DNA of 43,071 nucleotides. It comes from Streptosporangiaceae bacterium. GTDB lineage: Bacteria > Actinomycetota > Actinomycetes > Streptosporangiales > Streptosporangiaceae. A program made the translations under genes and the position numbers. A model generated the notes under the pieces. That model was not told the DNA's origin and did not search any database. It worked only from the letters and a program-made list of their open reading frames with translations. This document shows positions 18,182-26,498 of this stretch, piece after piece; position 1 is the first letter of the stretch; each line of letters opens with the position of its first letter. The stretch covers positions 1 through 43,071 of the forward strand of contig JASHPR010000409.1 in the NCBI GenBank assembly GCA_030038015.1, in the 5' to 3' direction.

Positions 18182-18217
18182 GCCGTATAGGGTAGCCTAT
18201 ACTCTTATCGAAGTCAG
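18182..18217 (-). promoter_or_regulatory. Leaderless promoter with overlapping palindromic operator
   Basis: On the minus strand, -35 CTGACT (18212-18217), a 17-base spacer and -10 TACCCT (18189-18194) end seven bases before the ATG at 18181. A perfect inverted repeat, GTATAGG (18185-18191) and CCTATAC (18196-18202) with a four-base spacer, covers the -10. This is the layout of an autorepressed, leaderless regulator gene. Confidence 0.7.
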
Positions 18218-19064
18218 GACATCAGGGGCAGACGCCCGATGCACGCCACGATCTCCAAGCAGTTGCCAGCTCAGCCATGGGCCACGGGGTGGGTTATCGA
18301 CTGGACGGCTGTCCGTAGGCAGCACCATTCCGTCAGCGAGCAAGCAACGAGCCGCCGTTCTGCTCAGCAACCTGGTTGCCAAGGCTGCCGCCTGATGTCA
18401 CGCCGAACCGGACGATCTGTGTCGGCCGCGCTCATGGCCCGACGGCCGATCGACGTCCGGATCTAGCCGATGAGCGAGCTTTGCTCGACCTTATATCTGA
18501 GCAGGATGAAGCCCTTGCGGCGGTGATCACCGGCGGCCCAGCGGCGTCGGGGGAGTGCGATGGCTCCGACGTCGAGGAGAGCAGCCATCCGTGGTCCCCG
18601 TGGGCCTCTTGATACTTGATCACGCTGCGCGCGAAGGAAATGCTGCGGCATAAACCATGATCTCAAAGGCCAGGTGGCCAGCACCTATGGAGGCACGCCG
18701 TTTGTGCGACAGGCCGAAATATGCGCTTCTGCCTGATACCGGTCCGGCAATGCGCGCTCTTGCCGCCGGCGGTGCGCTGGGTGCGATCCATGCGGCAGTC
18801 CGTGTCGGTCGCTGTATACCTGTGCGGTGCGCTTAGCGTCACATCATGTGAGGCGCCCCTTGCGGCAGGCCCACGGGTCTCATGCGATTTCCGTGCTGGC
18901 TGAGGGTACCGGCCTGGGCGCCCCAGGTGAGGGATGCCGGGCTGGGAACTGCGGAGTGAGGAAGGACTTGCGGATGGTGCTGCTGGCCAGGGGCCGGCGG
19001 CTGGCGGATCGATGCGGGCCGTTGGTCCCTGGCGTGCTGGCCGGGACGCGGTGACGCTAAGAGC
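18218..19064. other. Intergenic stretch with one repeat-family copy, no supported gene
   Basis: About 850 bases with only short frames lacking family features. The repeat core CCGCCGTTCTG lies at 18352-18362. The last part would hold the promoter of the nuclease-like gene at 19065; no clear ribosome site precedes it. Confidence 0.45.
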
Positions 19065-19985
19065 ATGACGGTGGCCTCGTTAGCTTCTTACCGGCGGTGC
19101 TGTGACCGGCTGACGGCGGCCTGGCCGGCGTTCCTGGCCAAGCGGCAGGAACGGCTGGCACAGCAACGGCGGTTCGGCACGGCCGCGGAGAAGGTGGCCG
19201 AGAACATTCTCGAAGACCTGTTCACGATGACTTTGGATTGGCGGCTTTCCGAGGTGAACAACCAGGTTGGCTATGCGGACCTGGTGCTGACCCGGCTCGG
19301 CGTCAAGCACCTGATCGTGGAGGTCAAGCGCCCCGGGGCGCTGGCATGGAATGAGCGGTCGGTCAATCTCGCTCTGGCGCAGGCGCACCGGTATGCCGAC
19401 GAGCAGAAGGTCGGTTCCATCGCGGTCAGCGACGGCATCGTGCTCTATGCCCGCGATCATATTCCGGGCGGCCACCGGGACAGGTGCTTCGTCCGTCTTG
19501 ACCAGCCCCAGGCACCGCTGGATCTGTGGTGGCTCAGCACCGACGGGATCTACCGGCCCCGCGAAGATCCCTCCGGCGCCTGCCTGCGCCTCCTGCCGCC
19601 CGCCCCAGACAGCGCGCCCGGGCCGGCGAACGGCGTCCACGCCGGACTGCTGCACCCCAAATACCGCCTGCCGGCTGAGTGCTTCGCTTACACCGGGAAC
19701 GCTGCCGAGCCGAAAACCTGGCATCTGCCCTACCTTCTCGCAGACGGGACGCCGGACCTGGCCAGGCTGCCCAAAGCCATCCAGGCCATCTTGTCTAACT
19801 ACCGCGGCGCGCATGTCAGCAGCGTGCCCGAGGCCGCCATCCCCGAGGTCCTGGTCACCCTGGCCCGCACAGCGCACCTGCTGGGCAAGCTGCCCGCTGA
19901 CGGCCCGGGCGCCGCACGGGCCTACGTGCAACTCCAAGAAGCCCTGGAACAGCTCGATCGCCTTGCCGACGCCCTGGCCGGATGA
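19065..19985 (+). CDS. PD-(D/E)xK nuclease-like protein (HsdR N-terminal domain type)
   Basis: The 306-residue protein has an N-terminal helical segment (AEKVAENILEDLF, about 41-53), then a nuclease-like core with D72 in GYADLVL and E86-V87-K88 in LIVEVKRPG. This is the D...ExK active site as in the N-terminal domain of type I restriction R subunits and related proteins. Downstream strands (SIAVSDGIVLYARD) complete the fold. The C-terminal 140 residues are not recognised, and no helicase or specificity subunit follows, so it is not a full type I system. A stand-alone nuclease or DNA-end-binding defence protein is inferred. The ATG start is poorly supported by ribosome-site sequence. Confidence 0.75.
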   Translation: MTVASLASYRRCCDRLTAAWPAFLAKRQERLAQQRRFGTAAEKVAENILEDLFTMTLDWRLSEVNNQVGYADLVLTRLGVKHLIVEVKRPGALAWNERSVNLALAQAHRYADEQKVGSIAVSDGIVLYARDHIPGGHRDRCFVRLDQPQAPLDLWWLSTDGIYRPREDPSGACLRLLPPAPDSAPGPANGVHAGLLHPKYRLPAECFAYTGNAAEPKTWHLPYLLADGTPDLARLPKAIQAILSNYRGAHVSSVPEAAIPEVLVTLARTAHLLGKLPADGPGAARAYVQLQEALEQLDRLADALAG

Positions 19986-20242
19986 GGCCGCCATCGGCTT
20001 GCTCGCGTCACCATAGATGATCCGCCTGCCTCTGTCCGGTGCGCACGCTACCGGTCGGTCAGATGGCGCAGGGTGACGGGAACTGGCGCTGGACGGCATG
20101 CCCAGTTCTCCGGGCGCTTTTGACGTGCATGTCGTAGCTCTTCGGAGGTTGCCAGTACCATTATCGCCCGTTTCGGGCGAATGGATTGGCGATATCGTCA
20201 GCGTGACGGTGGGTCCCGCGGGATTGATCAGAGGAGCAGTCG

Positions 20243-21874
20243 ATGGCACGGCGCAGTTCCCTTTTTTCCGGGTATGCGCAGATGCAGCGCGAAGCAGCCC
20301 GAGCGCAAGCTGCTCAGGTGCGAGCTCAGGCGGCCACGCGACGAGAAGCCGAGCGTGCACGGGCGGCGTACCTGCGCGCCCGGGCAGCGGAGGAGAAGGA
20401 GCGCAAGCGCCTTTACGCCGAGAGTCGCTCGGCGGACGTGGCGGCGATGAACGATGATCTTGAAGCTGCGGTGGGTGCGCTGCAGGGTCTTCTTGCGGCG
20501 TCTTTGAAGGCTGGTGATCTGGTCAATTTCTCCTCGCTCAAGCGGCCCGCGTCGCCGCCGCCGTGGCGGCATGCCGAGCTGGAGCGACCACAGGCAGCAC
20601 CGGCTATAGAAGCGTTCGTGCCTCCGCCTCCCGCTGGCCTGGCGAAAATGTTCGGCAAGAGCAAGTACGAGCAAGCTGTCGCGGCGGGACGTACCAGGTA
20701 TGAGCAGGCGGTCAGTGAGCACCGTGCCCATGAGCAGCAGCGATCCCGGGCCCTGGCTGCTGCCCGCGCTCAGTGGCAGGCGGCCGTCGATGCGGCGAAC
20801 GCCCAGGCCCGAAAGCAGCATCAGGAAATCGATGCCTTCGAGGCCGACTACCGCCGCGGTGACCTGGACGCGATCGTCTCGTACTGCTCCTTGGTGCTCG
20901 AAGCGTCCCGGTATCCGGACGGGTTCTCGCAGGAATTCAGATTCGCTTACGTGCCGGAATCCCGGCAGGCCGTCGTCGAATATGAGCTGCCGACAGTCGA
21001 TGTGGTGCCAGCAGTCAAGGCTTACAGATACGTCAAGGCCAGTGACACCATCGCTGAATCCGCCCGGCCCCAGTCCCAGATCAAAGCGCTGTACGCGGCA
21101 GTCGTGGCGCAGGTAGCGATCCGGACGCTGCATGAGCTCTTCCGGTCAGATAAGGGCGAGTACATCGAGACGGTGGTCTTCAACGGCATCGTCGATACCA
21201 CGGATCCTGGAAGCGGGCGGCGCATCCGGCCGTGCCTGGTGACGGTGCGCGCCACGCGGGAGTCGTTCAGCGAGCTCGACCTGTCGCACATCGAGCCGTT
21301 GGCATGCCTGAGGCACCTGTCGGCGGGGGTATCGAAGAGCCCGTCCGAGCTGCTGCCGGTGCGGCCGGTGCTGGAGTTCGACATGGTGGACCCAAGGTTC
21401 GTGGCGGAAAGCGATGCGCTGTCTCAACTTGACCAGCGTCCCAATCTCATGGACCTGTCGTTCCTCGAATTCGAGGCGCTGATCCAGAACCTGTTCACCA
21501 AGATGGGCTTGGAAGCACGGCAGACACGGCCATCCCGCGACGGCGGCGTTGACTGCGTGGCCTGGGACCCACGGCCGATCTTCGGCGGCAAAGTGGTTAT
21601 CCAGGCGAAAAGGTACAAGAATACCGTCGGCGTCTCCGCCGTCCGCGATCTGTTCGGAACCTTGCAGAACGAGGGCGCGAGCAAGGGAATCCTTGTGACC
21701 ACATCCGGATACGGCCAGGCGAGCTTCGACTTTGCCAAGAACAAACCGATCGAACTCATTGACGGGTCAAACCTGCTTTACCTGCTCGCCGAGCATGCCG
21801 GCATCGAGGCCAAGATCGTGCCACCAGACGACTGGAAAGACCCTGTCGCCGATACGCCCGAACCGCGCCAGTAA
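20243..21874 (+). CDS. Mrr-type restriction endonuclease-like protein with coiled-coil N-terminus
   Basis: The 543-residue protein opens with Ala/Arg/Glu-rich coiled coil (about 10-75) and has a second charged helix (about 145-200). A middle domain (about 200-395) is not recognised. The C-terminal Mrr-type PD-(D/E)xK domain (about 402-505) contains FLEFEALIQNLFTKMG, D437 in DGGVDCVAW, Q454-A-K456 in VVIQAKRYKNTVG, and GILVTTSGYGQASFDFA. Mrr relatives cut modified or foreign DNA. Coiled coil plus Mrr is a common stand-alone architecture in Actinobacteria. The start at 20243 follows GAGGAGCAGTCG. It is encoded after another nuclease-like gene, which supports a defence island. Confidence 0.85.
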   Translation: MARRSSLFSGYAQMQREAARAQAAQVRAQAATRREAERARAAYLRARAAEEKERKRLYAESRSADVAAMNDDLEAAVGALQGLLAASLKAGDLVNFSSLKRPASPPPWRHAELERPQAAPAIEAFVPPPPAGLAKMFGKSKYEQAVAAGRTRYEQAVSEHRAHEQQRSRALAAARAQWQAAVDAANAQARKQHQEIDAFEADYRRGDLDAIVSYCSLVLEASRYPDGFSQEFRFAYVPESRQAVVEYELPTVDVVPAVKAYRYVKASDTIAESARPQSQIKALYAAVVAQVAIRTLHELFRSDKGEYIETVVFNGIVDTTDPGSGRRIRPCLVTVRATRESFSELDLSHIEPLACLRHLSAGVSKSPSELLPVRPVLEFDMVDPRFVAESDALSQLDQRPNLMDLSFLEFEALIQNLFTKMGLEARQTRPSRDGGVDCVAWDPRPIFGGKVVIQAKRYKNTVGVSAVRDLFGTLQNEGASKGILVTTSGYGQASFDFAKNKPIELIDGSNLLYLLAEHAGIEAKIVPPDDWKDPVADTPEPRQ

Positions 21875-21961
21875 AGCCACGTCCACTAGAGGTTCAACGA
21901 CGCCCTGCCCTCGCACTCTCATGCCGCGACTTGTGACATCGGCTTCCGGCATGATCGGGTC

Positions 21962-22498
21962 ATGGCGCTCACCGCTTTGACACCCGAGATGGAAGGCCAA
22001 CTTCGCCAGGCAGAACTTACCTACAGCGAGACCGGGCGGACCGCTGGCACGCTCCCGCCTGGCTACCATCACCTGCACCGATGCGCGATCATCGGCTCCG
22101 GCACCGAGGTCTTCACCAACGGAGTAAAGATGCTGTTCAGCTGGCAGGTGCACCTGCGCGCGGGTCTACGCGTGTCGCCGTCGGCGGCCACGGCTGAAGA
22201 GGGTGCCGTCGTGGTCCTGGGCCTAGGAGCAGGGCCTATCCAGGCACGCGCGCCCTGCCGGGTCATTTACGTCATCAGCCGGCCGAACCTCCGGGGGTTC
22301 GCCTACGGCACCTTGCCGGGACATCCCGAGTGCGGCGAGGAGGCGTTCATCGTCCGACAGCACGACGACGGCACCGTTACGTTCGACATAACCGCGTTCT
22401 CGAGGCCGGCGACACTACAGGCAAAGGCCGCAGGCCCGGTCGGGCGAGCGATCCAGCGCCACATCACCACGCGCTATCTGCGCGCGCTAGCCTGTTGA
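21962..22498 (+). CDS. DUF1990 family protein
   Basis: The 178-residue protein matches the DUF1990 pattern nearly end to end: LTYSETG, GYHHLHRCAIIGSG, FSWQVHLRAGLRV, ARAPCRVIYV, GFAYGTLPGHPECGEEAFIV and ITAFSRPATLQAKAAGP. The family is widespread in Actinobacteria and plants, probably a START-like small-ligand fold; no activity is established. It follows the Mrr-like gene by 87 bases in the same direction, but there is no functional reason to link them. The ATG at 21962 fits the family length. Confidence 0.9.
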   Translation: MALTALTPEMEGQLRQAELTYSETGRTAGTLPPGYHHLHRCAIIGSGTEVFTNGVKMLFSWQVHLRAGLRVSPSAATAEEGAVVVLGLGAGPIQARAPCRVIYVISRPNLRGFAYGTLPGHPECGEEAFIVRQHDDGTVTFDITAFSRPATLQAKAAGPVGRAIQRHITTRYLRALAC

Positions 22499-22865
22499 AC
22501 CCATTGCCCGGTGAACCATCCGCTCATGGCCGCATACAGCGCGCACGGTCGAGCGTGCCGTCGTAGCCGCCTCGCGACTGGGCGCAGCACCAAGCAAGCC
22601 CTGACGGCGCTCGGGCAGGCCGAGGTGACCAGGGATCGGCCTCGGCTACTACCTCAATCTCCGGCGCCACGTTGAGTGACACGGAGGGTCAGGGCGAGCG
22701 CTCGCCGAGCCGCCGATATGGCTAGTTCGGTGCGAATTGCCAGCTCGACATTTGGTGCCGTCGAGCGATACAGAATAGTCTTTCGGCATGCAGCGGCGGG
22801 TAGTGATCTTCGACGCAGCTGACACTCCCCGCAAGCTTCGTTGATGTCGGACGGGTTCGCGCTCC
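22499..22865. other. Intergenic stretch carrying a long repeat-family copy
   Basis: No gene is supported. The extended repeat at 22669-22730 is the only recognised structure. Confidence 0.5.
22669..22730 (+). repeat. Dispersed repeat copy C (extended, hairpin-forming)
   Basis: About 50 bases (22669-22720) align with 34243-34296 at roughly 80 percent by eye. At the 3' end, CCGAGCC (22705-22711) can pair with GGC (22720-22722) and TCGG (22727-22730), with TAGT bulged, leaving GCCGATAT (22712-22719) in the loop. In one frame the segment reads TLSDTEGQGERSPSRRYG and then a stop. Confidence 0.55.
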
Positions 22866-23081
22866 TCACCTTTGCCTGATCTCCAGCAGCTCAAGGCCCA
22901 ACCGCTCGAGTTGGGCGATGACGCCGTAGAGTGCCGCCGAATCGGGCAGATGCCCCGTCAGGATGGTATCGGGGCCGTATGTCTCAGCCTGCATGTCAGG
23001 AAAGGCGCTCCGCGTCAATCCGTCAACGTGGCCGCGGATGCGGAATTCGTAGCGCTGCGGATTGCGGGGCTTTCCGTTCAT
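22866..23081 (-). CDS. Small conserved hypothetical protein
   Basis: The 71-residue protein has pattern RYEFRIRGHV, then ILTGHLPDSAALYGVI and AQLERLGLELLEIR. I recognise this as a small actinobacterial hypothetical family, often found near regulators or enzymes, with an alpha-beta fold resembling ACT or ferredoxin-like domains. No function is known to me. The ATG at 23081 starts just before the conserved part; GGTGAGCGG lies upstream. Isolated between unrelated genes. Confidence 0.7.
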   Translation of the reverse strand: MNGKPRNPQRYEFRIRGHVDGLTRSAFPDMQAETYGPDTILTGHLPDSAALYGVIAQLERLGLELLEIRQR

Positions 23082-23400
23082 CCGCTCACCGTAGGTAGCT
23101 AGCCGACGTGCAGCGGCGGCGGCGGTGCGGGGTTGATGGGAAGTGAGCGATCATGGGTCTGATTCCTGCCGTAGCTGGATGAACGGCCATCGCGCTCTGT
23201 ATGCCAGGCACCGGCACAGGGACCGGGCGCTGGCGCCTGGCGTACCAGGCCTGCTTTGCATCGCGGGTCAACCTTCGCGCCCGAAGGGATGAGGCTGCAT
23301 CAACCTGACTGGTTGATTTGCTCGTTCAGCGGCCGCAGGGCCACTGTTCGGGCAGCCTCAGCCATGCCCAGGGCGTGACACACCCACGGCCTCCTTTTGC
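23082..23400. other. Intergenic stretch after the LuxR gene, with an inverted repeat
   Basis: ATCAACC (23299-23305) and GGTTGAT (23311-23317) form a perfect 7-bp inverted repeat about 85 bases downstream of the LuxR stop. It has no T-run and resembles the ATCAACCAGTTGG sequence in the divergent region at 26417-26429. No gene is seen. Confidence 0.45.
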
Positions 23401-26064
23401 TCAGCTACGGCCCAGGGAGGGGGCAAGCAGGCCAAGGTCGCGAGCGCGATCCACGGCCTCTCGCCGGCCGTGGACGCCGAGCTTTGCATAGACGTGGTGG
23501 ATGTGCGTCTTGATCGTGGCAACCGACACATGGAACTCGCCGGCGATCTCCTTCTGCGAGAGATTGGTCGGCAGGTAGCGCAGCACGCGCACCTCTGTTT
23601 CGCTCAGGGGTTCCAGCAGCGGCTGAAGGCTGGCGGGTTCCGGCGCGGGCTGCTTCCCGGAGAGCAAGTCCAGGATCTCGGCGAGCAGCGCGAGGTGCGC
23701 GGTGCGTCCTCGGCGGTGGCGTTCGAGCAGCCCGGGCGCAGGGTGGAGGAGGAAGGGGAGCCGTATGCCGTCGGGTTCGGCGAGAGCCAGCGCGTTCTCT
23801 AGAGCGCGCTGGGCCGCATCTGCCTCGCCGAGCGCGTCCCGCGCGATCGCCTCCAGCACCCGGGTCTCTATTTTCCATACCGGGTGGGTCACGGGCAACG
23901 AGTCATCGAGTACGGGCGTTAGCGCGATAAGCGCCGCCGCAGGGTCATCCTGGGCGAGCCGCAGCACGGCTCGAACGATGGCTATCTGGCCGCACTCACG
24001 GTCTTGGTCATCCATCTCGGCAAGGGCCTGCTCGGCACGCCCGGTCTCGCCCATCCGCACCAGCGTTTGCAGCCCGCGGGCTCGCAGCATGCGCAGGAAC
24101 TCGCCCGCCTGCGTGATCATCCGGCCTCCGAACCGCTCGGCCACGCCGTACGTGATCTGGGCGTTCTGCAGGCGGCCGGTCACCAGCTCCAGCAGTCCCT
24201 GTGAGGAGTAGAGCAACATCCCCGCCGTCGGCTCAACTTCGGCCCGAAGTATTCGCTCTGCGCGGGTTAGCCACGGCTTTGCCTCTTCGAGCCGCGCTTG
24301 GCCCACCAGGATGGCACCTAGCACGGCGTAGGCGACGCCCATAGTTGGCTCCTCCAGCCAGCCGTGCCGTTCGGCCAACTCGACCGCCTGCCTGCTCCGC
24401 TGCGCGCCCAGCACATAGGAGCGGTACATCACTACCTGCGTTGCTTGAGTGAGGCCGGTGAGCTCAAGGTACGGCCGCCCGATACGCCGCGCGAGTTCGA
24501 TGCCTTGGCCAAGGTGTCCCTCCGCGTCTTTGAACCGGTTGGTCCAGAATTCGGCGATGCCAAGGTTGATCAATGCGAGAGCCTGCAGATCGTCGCCGAG
24601 TTCGAGCCGTGTGGTTTCTGACGCGCGGCCCGCCGCCAGCAGGCGGCTGACTTGCTGGCGCAGCATGGGCACATCGGTGCGCTGGCGGGCGAGCTGCAGA
24701 AGCAGCACGGCGAGCGTGGCCTCAAAGCGCGCCCGGTGGCTCGCCGGCACCGACGCCACTTCCCGCTCCGCGACCGCCAGGTGCCGCTCGGCGTCCTCCA
24801 GCGAGCCGTTGGCCAGCTCAACTCCGGCCGCTACGGCGGCCAGCTCGGCGTGAACGGCCAGGACCGCCGACGGGAAGCTGATCAGCAGCTGACCCGCAGT
24901 GGCGGCCTGCCCGTCCAGCACCAGGCCGAGCCAGTGATCAGCTAGCACACGGGCCGCAACGTCCCAGTCCCCGGCCGCCTGGGCATGGCGGACAGCCTCG
25001 ATCGAGTAGCCGTACTCGGTGAACCACCCCGCTGCTGCACTGTGCAGGGCTTGGACCTCGCCCGGCTGGCTGCTGCGCAGCTCCATCTGCAGCAGGTCGG
25101 CGAACAAGCGGTGGTAGCGGAACCAGGACCGGCGAGCGTCGACGGAGACCACGAACGCATTCGCCGCCTCCAGCTCCTGCAGGATCCGCTCGCCGCCCGG
25201 CGCTCCGGTCAGCAGGTCGGCCAGCGGGCCGTTGACCCGCTCGAGCACCGAGGTGCGCAGCAGCAGCCGCCTGACGTTCTCGGGCTGGTGCTCAAGAACC
25301 TCAGCCAGCAGATACTCGGCCACCGTGCGCTCGGTGCCGGAAAACTCTGCGGTGAACCGCTCCGGATCGGGATGCCCGGCCAGCAACAGCGCGGCCAGCC
25401 GCAGGCCTGCCGCCCACCCTTCGGTCCGCTCGTGCAGCAACACCAGCGCCGCATCGGTCAGCTCGACCCCGGCCGCCGCAAACAGCGTGCGCGCCTCCTC
25501 GAGGGAGAAGCGAAGATCATCGGCGCGGATCTCGGTCAGCACGCCCTCCAGGCGCAGACGGTGCAGCCCCAGCCGCAGGTCATGCCGGGTGGCGAGCACG
25601 AACCGCAGCTCCGGGGGGGCGCGCATCAACAGCAGTTCGACCTGCCGCAGCGCGTCCCTGGAGCGCAGCTCGTGCACGTCGTCGACCACCAGCCAAAGAC
25701 GGTCTTTGAGCGGGCTCAGATCTTCCAGCAGCCACTCCACCATCGCCCATGGGTCCAGGTCAGGCGCCGCCGTCAGCTGCCGCACCAGCGCTGATCCCGC
25801 CTCGGTGCCCCGCAGCGCGTCAAACACCGTCAGCCAAAACCGGACAGGATCACGCTCCCCTGACCCCACCGACACCCATCCCGCGCTGCGCCCCAGGCCG
25901 CCCTCGGCTATCCACGAGCGCAGCAAGACCGTCTTCCCGCTTCCCGCCGGCGCGGACACCTCCGCAACACGCGCCGTCCGCGTGAGCCGCTCAAACAGCC
26001 CAGGCCGCGCGACGACCCCCCCGCTACCAGAAGCGGCCGCAGCGCCGGCGTCGGATCGCGCCAC
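23401..26064 (-). CDS. LuxR-family regulator of the LAL (MalT-like) type
   Basis: The 887-residue protein has an N-terminal STAND-type NTPase with Walker A SAPAGSGKTVLLRSW (about 38-50) and Walker B LWLVVDDVHEL. A long helical TPR-like middle lies at about 330-800, and the C-terminal LuxR winged helix (LSETEVRVLRYLPTNLSQKE, then VSVATIKTHIHHVYAKLGV) at about 820-880. Such regulators bind ATP and an inducer, then activate transcription. It is divergent from the exporter/oxidoreductase operon across a 434-base gap, so that operon is its likely target. The start ATG at 26064 leaves only about 35 residues before the P-loop. Confidence 0.92.
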   Translation of the reverse strand: MARSDAGAAAASGSGGVVARPGLFERLTRTARVAEVSAPAGSGKTVLLRSWIAEGGLGRSAGWVSVGSGERDPVRFWLTVFDALRGTEAGSALVRQLTAAPDLDPWAMVEWLLEDLSPLKDRLWLVVDDVHELRSRDALRQVELLLMRAPPELRFVLATRHDLRLGLHRLRLEGVLTEIRADDLRFSLEEARTLFAAAGVELTDAALVLLHERTEGWAAGLRLAALLLAGHPDPERFTAEFSGTERTVAEYLLAEVLEHQPENVRRLLLRTSVLERVNGPLADLLTGAPGGERILQELEAANAFVVSVDARRSWFRYHRLFADLLQMELRSSQPGEVQALHSAAAGWFTEYGYSIEAVRHAQAAGDWDVAARVLADHWLGLVLDGQAATAGQLLISFPSAVLAVHAELAAVAAGVELANGSLEDAERHLAVAEREVASVPASHRARFEATLAVLLLQLARQRTDVPMLRQQVSRLLAAGRASETTRLELGDDLQALALINLGIAEFWTNRFKDAEGHLGQGIELARRIGRPYLELTGLTQATQVVMYRSYVLGAQRSRQAVELAERHGWLEEPTMGVAYAVLGAILVGQARLEEAKPWLTRAERILRAEVEPTAGMLLYSSQGLLELVTGRLQNAQITYGVAERFGGRMITQAGEFLRMLRARGLQTLVRMGETGRAEQALAEMDDQDRECGQIAIVRAVLRLAQDDPAAALIALTPVLDDSLPVTHPVWKIETRVLEAIARDALGEADAAQRALENALALAEPDGIRLPFLLHPAPGLLERHRRGRTAHLALLAEILDLLSGKQPAPEPASLQPLLEPLSETEVRVLRYLPTNLSQKEIAGEFHVSVATIKTHIHHVYAKLGVHGRREAVDRARDLGLLAPSLGRS

Positions 26065-26498
26065 GCCCTACCAGTCACCCCCTGCCCAACCCGCAGCGAC
26101 GACGGGCCGCATCGTCGCGCAACACGGGCCACACCGAGCCGAGGCACCGATGCGGGCTTGCCCCGCCGCAAGCGCAGCTGATACCGCACTCAGCGGTAGC
26201 GGCGAAGAGGCTTGCACAGCCGCTTCCTGCGCACTTTAGTACGCCGCTATCGCCTCTGCTAAGGCTCGAGCGGGCTGGCGGGCCATTCCCGGCCTGCCAG
26301 CGGAGCCCAGCCGCGACGGGACGGGCACGGTGCCTGGCCGGCTGCGGCCCATTGAGGTAACAGGCTATGCGGCTGGAGCTCGCCATGTGCCCCAAAGGCA
26401 GCGCGCCGACTCCCAAATCAACCAGTTGGGGGGATCACCACTCATCCCTGCCGACGTGAATCTGGTCATCGTCCGAGCACCTGGGAGGAGCTGCTGCC
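26065..26498. promoter_or_regulatory. Divergent control region between LuxR regulator and exporter operon
   Basis: The 434 bases are without a supported gene. Near 26412-26430, CCCAA and TTGGG flank ATCAACCAG, which shares ATCAACC with the repeat downstream of luxR. This is the most likely place for LuxR binding. GGGAGGAG at 26483-26490 is the exporter's ribosome site. Confidence 0.45.

Noticed and set aside
19080-20360. Minus-strand frame of 426 codons over the nuclease-like gene
   Set aside because: The opposite strand carries the D...ExK motif; this one shows only compositionally biased sequence.
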